This document shows positions 58,754 to 64,000 of a stretch of DNA of 64,000 nt, one piece after another. A program made the translations under genes and the position numbers. This DNA is from UBA285 sp049970695 (GTDB taxonomy: Archaea > Thermoproteota > Thermoprotei_A > Sulfolobales > Desulfurococcaceae), in assembly GCA_049970695.1 (NCBI GenBank), contig JBMFML010000001.1, positions 124,001 through 188,000 on the forward strand, written 5' to 3'. The notes beneath the pieces were generated by a model that saw only the letters and a program-made list of their open reading frames with translations, did no database searches and was not told the origin of the DNA. Numbering within the stretch: the first letter of the stretch is position 1; each line of letters opens with the position of its first letter.

Positions 58754-60033
58754 ACAGCTACGCGCTTGTACTTCAACGGATCCTCCTTGCGCGGCTTAAT
58801 TGCTATTAGCACGAGCTTGTCTCCAATGCCATTTTTTGCCCTAGGCTCCAGCGTGCTCCCTCTAACGTTTTTAAGCACTATCAAGTCCTCGCCAGCCTTT
58901 AGTCTAGTTGCAATAGCCCATTCCAGGAGTAATGGGTTGTCCGGATCTATATCAGAGTCTACTACGAGAACGTGCTTAACGCTAGGATGGGCCGATATTG
59001 CCGCGAGCGCGGCGAGCCTGGCATCACCTTCGCTGCACTTCTCGCCCACCACTACTACTGCATGTAGCCACATGGCTCCGCCCTCTGTAAGCCTAACGGC
59101 CTCTGCGCAGGGAACTACTCTCTTTACTTCTATGTATATCTGCGCTTCTCTCGGGAACCCCATTAGTAGCTGGTGTTCCCAAAGACCCGGGACTATAGCG
59201 TGAACTACCGGAGGCTTACTCTTGGAGGTGTAAATGGCTTCAACATTAAAGACGGGTTGCTCTCTGGCTTCATCTAAGAGCAGTAGCATGTCGGTAAACG
59301 GGCCCTCGACGGCTTTTTCATTGCGCGATATCGTGCCTTCGACAACTACGCTGGCAGATGCGGGAACCGGTATTCTGTAGAGTGGGGTTTCCGCGACTTG
59401 CTTACTCCCACCCAGGGCAGCCCCGACGCTTACTTCAAAAACACCGAGAGGCGGTGATAGGGCTGCAGCCAGCTCCTGCAAGGGGTCTACGCCAAGGACT
59501 AGTGCCACAGGAGCGTCTCTGCCTCTCTCAAAGTGCTTTGTAATTATGTAGTGCAAGTGCCTGGGAACTATTCTCAGAGTTGCTTTGCGCGGTGACAAGT
59601 ACATTGTTCTGTGATAGCTTGCGTTGCATATTGACTCGTAGCAGGCTATGTATATCGAGCTCGTTAAGTAGTAGCCGCCGTCTTCACCGTAAAACTTCAA
59701 GAAAGGCAGGTCACTAAGCTGCCAAGAGGTATCTTCAAAGTACTCATAAAAAGCGACTTTCTGCAATTCAGTGGGAGAACTCATGGCTCTATCTAGTGCG
59801 TAGTAAGACTCTTCGAGGGTGCCCGCATTTACTAGTCTTTGCACGTCGCGCCTGCTTGTAACTAAGTTCGAGTAGATAACAAAGTCGCTAAGGTCTTCCA
59901 GCCTGAACAATAGTACCTTATCTCTATTATGCATGCTATGCATTGTTACTGCTCTTTCTCTCGGCACTAAACCAACGTCCTTGACTTCCTTGCCCAGCCT
60001 GCGTGCAAAAGCGAGCAGCTCCTCGAGATTCAA
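58750..60033 (-). CDS. UbiD-family decarboxylase (anhydromevalonate phosphate decarboxylase)
   Basis: A 427-residue prFMN-dependent UbiD-type decarboxylase. It shows LVTSRRDVQR near the N-terminus, a SIYIACYESICNASYHRTMYL loop for prFMN and an E-G-P-F-T-D segment (EGPFTDML). In this operon position it should decarboxylate trans-anhydromevalonate phosphate to isopentenyl phosphate. A UbiX prenyltransferase to supply prFMN is not in the window. Start ATG 60033 is seven bases after the RNA kinase gene. Confidence 0.88.
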   Translation of the reverse strand: MNLEELLAFARRLGKEVKDVGLVPRERAVTMHSMHNRDKVLLFRLEDLSDFVIYSNLVTSRRDVQRLVNAGTLEESYYALDRAMSSPTELQKVAFYEYFEDTSWQLSDLPFLKFYGEDGGYYLTSSIYIACYESICNASYHRTMYLSPRKATLRIVPRHLHYIITKHFERGRDAPVALVLGVDPLQELAAALSPPLGVFEVSVGAALGGSKQVAETPLYRIPVPASASVVVEGTISRNEKAVEGPFTDMLLLLDEAREQPVFNVEAIYTSKSKPPVVHAIVPGLWEHQLLMGFPREAQIYIEVKRVVPCAEAVRLTEGGAMWLHAVVVVGEKCSEGDARLAALAAISAHPSVKHVLVVDSDIDPDNPLLLEWAIATRLKAGEDLIVLKNVRGSTLEPRAKNGIGDKLVLIAIKPRKEDPLKYKRVAV

Positions 60034-60039
60034 AAAGAG

Positions 60040-61281
60040 CTACACCTCGATGTACTCTTCTAAGTAGTCTTGCGTCAGCCTTATCTTCGACACTTTTATC
60101 ACGTCTATTTTACCTGTGTACTTTGTTCTTAGGACCACTTCTCCTTTTTCGAAGTCTAGCTTCTCGATTATGCATGGGTACTCTGATTCCCCGTAAGCCC
60201 CAACTGCACAGTAGAGGCTTTTTTCAAATCCTGCCTGGTACGTCTTGATTTTCTCGAATCCAAGTTTCTTGAGCTCCTCGGCGTTGAAGCTCTTAACAAA
60301 GCCGTAAACGTAGAGAGCGCCCGGCATTCGAGAGGCGTAGAGAACCTTGCCCTCGATGAGGTTGGCTATGCTGGACCCCTCGACGGGTATTCCTTGAAGT
60401 ATTGGAAGCCCATAGACAATGACTTCGTCGAGCCTAACTCTGACAAGAGGCGCGTTTTCAAGATACTCTCTATACTTGAAGCTTCTCAGCATTCTCCTCT
60501 CTTCTCTACTCCTGGTCTTTCTGTGGACGGGTGGCTTCACTGTATAGACAGCGACGCCAAGCTTTGAATACTTCGAGAAGAGCTTCTGAAGGTCTTCGCC
60601 AATAGCAACTATGGCATCGGGCTTCAATTCCTCCACTATTCTATGCTTATAAGCAATGGCGCTCTCGTCTCCCACCCACCCATCAGTATCTATTACGACT
60701 TTGCTGTAGCCTAATACAAGGGCCTTCTCGGCGAGCCGCGAAAGCTCCTTTGCGATAGTGTGCATGAAGTGCTGCGGCTTGATGTCTCCAATGAACCTCA
60801 TTGCAATGGGCTTCAATTCACTTATCCAGCAAACCGCGCCTTCGCTAGTACCAGCTGTTATGAAGCCCGGGGGTCCTATATCTGCTTGTCCCACGTCTCC
60901 ATCTATTACTGCGACTTTGTGACCCCTTCCTTTCAGCACGTTGTAAATCATTGTGACGAGCGCTGTCTTGCCGCAGTCTACGCAGCCCAACACTACTATC
61001 TTTTGGTAGCCGCGATCCGCGATTTCTTCGACAACCTTCTTCTTTTCCCAGTACGGGTCTTCTGGTTCAAGCGGCTGGATCTGGGACTCGTCTATCATGG
61101 TGACTTCCAGCTCGCACGTGCTTAGCGCCTCGACAACGTAGTTCCTGGCTTTGTGAACTACGAACCTCTCCCCAGAGCTAACGACTTTTCCATACAGGCC
61201 CAGCTTGCCGCTTAAGACAGTGATCGACATAGGCCCGTAGAGCTTTACTCCCTCGCCCTCGGCGAGTTTAAGCGTAACCAA
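60040..61281 (-). CDS. Polynucleotide 5'-hydroxyl kinase (Clp1/Grc3 family)
   Basis: A 413-residue RNA/DNA 5'-kinase of the Clp1/Grc3/Nol9 type. An N-terminal beta domain (VTLKLAEGEGVKLYGPMSITVLSG) is followed by the P-loop GCVDCGKTALVTMIYNVL (about 99-116), then VAVIDGDVGQADIGPPGFIT with the Walker-B-like DGDVGQ, and VVIDTDGWV. The Walker A is an unusual GCVDCGKT, with cysteines at positions usually taken by other residues. It probably repairs or matures RNA ends. It abuts the RuvC-like gene with no spacer. Confidence 0.88.
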   Translation of the reverse strand: MVTLKLAEGEGVKLYGPMSITVLSGKLGLYGKVVSSGERFVVHKARNYVVEALSTCELEVTMIDESQIQPLEPEDPYWEKKKVVEEIADRGYQKIVVLGCVDCGKTALVTMIYNVLKGRGHKVAVIDGDVGQADIGPPGFITAGTSEGAVCWISELKPIAMRFIGDIKPQHFMHTIAKELSRLAEKALVLGYSKVVIDTDGWVGDESAIAYKHRIVEELKPDAIVAIGEDLQKLFSKYSKLGVAVYTVKPPVHRKTRSREERRMLRSFKYREYLENAPLVRVRLDEVIVYGLPILQGIPVEGSSIANLIEGKVLYASRMPGALYVYGFVKSFNAEELKKLGFEKIKTYQAGFEKSLYCAVGAYGESEYPCIIEKLDFEKGEVVLRTKYTGKIDVIKVSKIRLTQDYLEEYIEV

Positions 61282-61926
61282 TTATAACACCTCTACGCCT
61301 TCGCTAAGGGCTATTCTGTAAGCCGAGTATACGCCTTTATGCCTAAATGACTTAAGCCCTCCCAGCCTCTTCGAAATGTACTTTACTTCATTTATCCTAC
61401 TAGCACTTGGGGAAGTGGCTGACTCGTCTACTAGCTGCAGTGGCGCGCTGAACTTCCTCTTCAAGTGAACGATTATGTCTCCAGACAGGTGTCCCGCGCC
61501 GACTTTTATTGAAATCTCGTCAAAGTACATGCACTTTAGGACGTACTCTATGCCGCGATCGAGTTCCTCAAGCGAGCCCTCACCGTAAAACAGCAAGTCG
61601 CCATCTCCTACGACGGCATAGCTTATGGTAGAGCCGGGGTCTACACCTATTGAGATGCTGTTGTACTTTTCTCGCATGTATACCAACATAATGGCTTTTT
61701 CAAGGGATCTACACGACTTCTCTTCGTCGTACAGTACTAGCAAGTCGCTTCTATGAACCAGCTCGTCTACAATGGGCTTGTAGTCCGTGTAGACAACGCT
61801 ACCTGGTGGTACCTCGCTAGGAGTGTAGTAATGGTGGAAATTCACGCGCCTCTTTTTGAGCAGCTCGAGAACCCTTATAAACCATTGGGGGTCATAGATA
61901 GCAATGACAAGAGGCCTTCTCTGCAC
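61282..61926 (-). CDS. RuvC/RNase H-like fold protein (uncharacterised)
   Basis: A 214-residue protein. It has NSISIGVDPGSTISYAVVGDGDLLFYG (about 90-117), closely matching the first strand and acidic residue of RuvC/YqgF-type RNase H folds. It also has LVDESATSPSASRI (like the DExxTS of RuvX) and a C-terminal H-KGVYSAYRIAL. I infer a nuclease or nucleic-acid-binding protein. Its stop abuts the RNA kinase start, making it the first gene of the operon. No exact family is recognised. Confidence 0.55.
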   Translation of the reverse strand: MQRRPLVIAIYDPQWFIRVLELLKKRRVNFHHYYTPSEVPPGSVVYTDYKPIVDELVHRSDLLVLYDEEKSCRSLEKAIMLVYMREKYNSISIGVDPGSTISYAVVGDGDLLFYGEGSLEELDRGIEYVLKCMYFDEISIKVGAGHLSGDIIVHLKRKFSAPLQLVDESATSPSASRINEVKYISKRLGGLKSFRHKGVYSAYRIALSEGVEVL

Positions 61927-62062
61927 CTATTCTTCACCGGTGCGAGTAGCCTTGTTGCTGTTCTGCCCCCTTACTGCGTGTTTACTGTAGTTCAAGCGAC
62001 TTTATATAACATGCCATGCCGCGTGTGTATTAATAGCAGCAGACTACACAGAACAAATTGTA

Positions 62063-62722
62063 GTGCGCAAAACAGCTCAGAAGTCCCTGGTGGTGCTTAT
62101 AGAAGAGTCTTACCTGGGAAACCCCGTACTGGACAAGATTATTGGGTCGTCTAGCTCCGTACTATTTTATGGTGTTGCAGGAGCTGGAAAGACGACACTA
62201 CTGCTTGCGCTAGCCAGCAACTTATGTTCACGCTACACGTGTATTTACGTTACAACAGAAGATACTGCACACTACGAGCGGGTCGCCAAAAGCCACGACA
62301 AGTACTCTAACGCCTTATTTACTGAAGCCTATGACCTCGACTCGCTAATTAAAGTGGCACTAGCTACCGCGATGATAAAGCCGAAGTACGTGTTTGTCGA
62401 TAGTATAAACGCGCCTTTCAGACTTGAAGCCATGAGCGAGGGGGCGCTGACAAAATACGCCTTTGTCGTGGGCTTACTACTAGAAGTTGCCGAAAAGACG
62501 AAAGGCAAGCTCTTCGCATCAGCGCAGGTTAGAGCTGGGGAGTCCGGTGATCTCGAGATATCGGGATCAAAAGTGCTCGACTACTACTTTGATGCCATAA
62601 TAGGGGTTTTCATAGGAGATGCTGGAAAGAGGTACTTGAAGCCATTAAAGCTCCCAGAAGGGTTGCTCTTTGAGCAGTTGACATTTAGAATTACTAGCTA
62701 TGGTGTTGAGTGGGTTTCATGA
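62063..62722 (+). CDS. RecA-superfamily ATPase (RadB/aRadC-like)
   Basis: A 219-residue single-domain RecA-fold ATPase. It has P-loop FYGVAGAGKTT (about 36-46), a Walker B region YVFVDSINAPFR, and a final beta-hairpin. It lacks the N-terminal DNA-binding domain of RadA. RadB-like paralogues modulate recombination. Starts at GTG 62063, 62087 or 62090 are all possible; a TATA-like TTTATATAA lies near 62001. It overlaps the CarS gene by four bases. Confidence 0.75.
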   Translation: MRKTAQKSLVVLIEESYLGNPVLDKIIGSSSSVLFYGVAGAGKTTLLLALASNLCSRYTCIYVTTEDTAHYERVAKSHDKYSNALFTEAYDLDSLIKVALATAMIKPKYVFVDSINAPFRLEAMSEGALTKYAFVVGLLLEVAEKTKGKLFASAQVRAGESGDLEISGSKVLDYYFDAIIGVFIGDAGKRYLKPLKLPEGLLFEQLTFRITSYGVEWVS

Positions 62723-63231
62723 GCATCGATGTCTTTGCGCGCTGGTTTGTCAAGTACTACTTACCACCTATGATAGCCAATGCCATGCCCGTCTTGGTCA
62801 GGGGTGGTACTCCAATAGACCGCGGAGCGCTGTTCATAGATGGCAAGCCATTACTGGGTAGCAACAAGACGTGGGAGGGCTTGTTACTGGGGTTACTCGG
62901 AGCCTACTTGTCGGGTATTGCTCTATCCGTAGCATTTGAAGACAGCGCGTTCTTAGTCATGGCACTAGGCTCGGGCTTTGCGGCACTCATGGGCGACTTG
63001 CTTGGAGCCTTTATAAAGAGGCGTCTTGGGATAAAACCGGGAGACCCTCTCGTGCCCCTTGATCAGCTCGACTTTGCTCTTTCCTCGACCCTATTCTACT
63101 ATTGCTTAGACGTGCCCGAGTTCGTCTCAAATCCGGGTTTCGTAGCACTAGCACTCCTGCTTATACTAGTCCTTCACATTACGACCAATTACGCAGCTTA
63201 CCTAATTGGATTGAAGCAGACGAAGCTTTAA
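62719..63231 (+). CDS. carS: CDP-archaeol synthase
   Basis: A 170-residue integral membrane enzyme (DUF46 family) that activates unsaturated archaetidic acid with CTP for polar lipid synthesis. It shows DRGALFIDGKPLLGSNKTWEGL and GDLLGAFIKRRLGIKPGDPLVPLDQLDF, the conserved CarS block, and five or so hydrophobic helices. ATG 62719 overlaps the previous stop (ATGA); GTG 62710 is an alternative. It uses the isoprenoids supplied by the mevalonate genes nearby. Confidence 0.93.
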   Translation: MSIDVFARWFVKYYLPPMIANAMPVLVRGGTPIDRGALFIDGKPLLGSNKTWEGLLLGLLGAYLSGIALSVAFEDSAFLVMALGSGFAALMGDLLGAFIKRRLGIKPGDPLVPLDQLDFALSSTLFYYCLDVPEFVSNPGFVALALLLILVLHITTNYAAYLIGLKQTKL

Positions 63232-63297
63232 ATTTGGTTGAGGTTTAAAACCCGGAAATGGCATAGCCTTGAGCACAGAGCACTAGGGATCCGCAAA

Positions 63298-63588
63298 ATG
63301 GCCAAATTTCCAAAGGTCATAGTCACGTATTGCCCGAGGTGCAAAACTCACACAGAGCACAGCGTAACGATATACAAGCATGGCAAGAGAAGGAGCCTGG
63401 CAGAAGGCGAGAGAAGGTATGCCAGGAAGAAGAAAGGCTACGGCTCAAAGAGAAAGCCGGAACAAAAGAGATTTGCAAAAACAACAAAGAAAGTAGTGCT
63501 AAAGCTCAAGTGCACGAAGTGTGGTTACATACTCCATCGAAAGGGCATTAGACTCAAGAAAGCCGAGTTGGTCGAGGTGGCTAAGTAG
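63298..63588 (+). CDS. rpl44e: Ribosomal protein L44e
   Basis: A 96-residue basic protein with zinc ligands CPRC (about 12-15) and CTKC in the C-terminal part, matching eL42/L44e of the large subunit. The frame extends upstream to 63238, but ATG 63298 gives the family N-terminus AKFPKVIVTYCPRC. Its stop overlaps the next start by one base. Confidence 0.95.
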   Translation: MAKFPKVIVTYCPRCKTHTEHSVTIYKHGKRRSLAEGERRYARKKKGYGSKRKPEQKRFAKTTKKVVLKLKCTKCGYILHRKGIRLKKAELVEVAK

Positions 63589-63788
63589 TGAAGAAGAGGA
63601 AGATACCAATACCTATGCCGAAAAGCCGGTTCTACAAGGTCGTGTGTAAGAACTGCGGTGCCGAAAACATAGTCTTCAGCCACGCAACTTATAGAGCTCG
63701 GTGCAAAGTCTGTGGAATACAGATAGTCGAGCCTACTGGAGGAAAGGCCAAGATAATAAACGCTGAAATAATCGCCGAGCTTGGCTAA
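63588..63788 (+). CDS. rps27e: Ribosomal protein S27e
   Basis: A 66-residue small-subunit protein with a zinc ribbon, CKNC and CKVC, and the conserved TYRARCKVCG block. The start is GTG 63588, overlapping the L44e stop by one base, the usual archaeal arrangement for this pair. Confidence 0.95.
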   Translation: MKKRKIPIPMPKSRFYKVVCKNCGAENIVFSHATYRARCKVCGIQIVEPTGGKAKIINAEIIAELG

Positions 63789-63915
63789 TTCGGGTTTCCT
63801 GCTCGCTTCTGAAAGCACGTACTTAAACTACTTGAACCCCTTGCCTGCTAATTAAGGCTTATTAACTCGGTGGAGTCATATCTACCCGCTGGAACATTTT
63901 GCAAAGTGATTTAAG

Positions 63916-64000
63916 ATGAGTAGAGACCAGCTTGTTGGCTGGCTTTTAGTAGTTGTGTCAATAGCAGTTATAGCAGTATATACGTGGCTGATGTGGCTTC
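63916..64000 (+). CDS. Membrane protein, cut off by window edge
   Basis: Starts at ATG 63916 with a single long hydrophobic helix, WLLVVVSIAVIAVYTWLMWL, and runs off the end of the window. The start follows TATTAAC near 63858. It is probably a small or multi-span membrane protein; nothing more can be said. Confidence 0.5.
   Translation, partial: MSRDQLVGWLLVVVSIAVIAVYTWLMWL

Noticed and set aside
1..64000. CRISPR arrays, insertion sequences, prophage genes or att sites
   Set aside because: No regularly spaced direct repeats, no transposase or integrase reading frames, and no tRNA-flanking repeats were seen.

Overview
The window reads as a compact chromosome segment of a hyperthermophilic archaeon of the Thermoproteota (Crenarchaeota). 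Reasons: archaeal information genes (PCNA, deoxyhypusine synthase, TiaS, L44e, S27e, FAU-1, UPF0147, UPF0148, CDP-archaeol synthase), a PhoH-type ATPase with KH domains, TATA boxes just upstream of many starts, frequent GTG and TTG starts, short or overlapping gene junctions, and archaeal C/D box guide RNAs. The aconitase-X plus UbiD route of the mevalonate pathway argues against Sulfolobales. No CRISPR array, insertion sequence, prophage or rRNA operon was seen.

Layout. 1-7113: a carbamoyltransferase fragment, a cysteine-synthase-like enzyme, a three-subunit molybdenum hydroxylase and a cyclic amidohydrolase, together resembling a purine/ureide catabolic set. 7220-18111: sugar nucleotide synthesis (nucleotidyltransferase plus a phosphohexomutase-like partner that lacks catalytic motifs), a Mut7-C RNase, AMMECR1, a queuosine-type transporter, NAD synthase, a CBS protein, GTP cyclohydrolase I, a beta-hydroxyacid dehydrogenase and an RNA-ligase-like protein whose key lysines are replaced. 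18488-21889: a four-gene dye-linked L-proline dehydrogenase operon. 22013-24601: an ABC-2 type exporter. 24629-31895: PhoH-KH ATPase, a nucleotidyltransferase-fold protein, PCNA, a PD-(D/E)XK nuclease-like protein, deoxyhypusine synthase, TiaS and an aminotransferase. 32028-47121: an M55 peptidase, a macro-domain protein, ribose-5-phosphate isomerase, two tandem eIF2B/ribose-1,5-bisphosphate isomerase paralogues, an Fe-S assembly factor, SerRS, a PfkB kinase, an MBL hydrolase, a GT2 glycosyltransferase and an Lhr-type helicase. 47106-48837: a four-gene operon of unknown function with an HTH protein. 49827-54170: an aminotransferase, a radical SAM protein, and HMG-CoA synthase with its DUF35 partner. 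54303-61926: tRNA-Leu, FAU-1, and a six-gene operon joining a RuvC-like protein, an RNA 5'-kinase, the phosphomevalonate dehydratase/decarboxylase genes and thymidylate kinase. 62063-64000: a RecA-like ATPase, CarS, L44e, S27e and a truncated membrane protein.

Connections. HMG-CoA synthase, DUF35, aconitase X and UbiD supply isoprenoid precursors, and CarS uses the archaeal ether lipids made from them. RpiA and the R15P isomerase-type gene handle pentose phosphates. TiaS, FolE, the VUT transporter, SerRS and tRNA-Leu concern tRNA supply and modification.

The most notable observations are two C/D box guide RNAs with identical internal geometry. One overlaps the stop codon of a small gene and has a guide complementary to the extreme 5' end of archaeal 16S rRNA. 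Also notable is a series of proteins that keep a family fold but appear to have lost catalytic residues (RNA ligase, phosphohexomutase, eIF2B/R15P isomerase, zinc alcohol dehydrogenase, nucleotidyltransferase).
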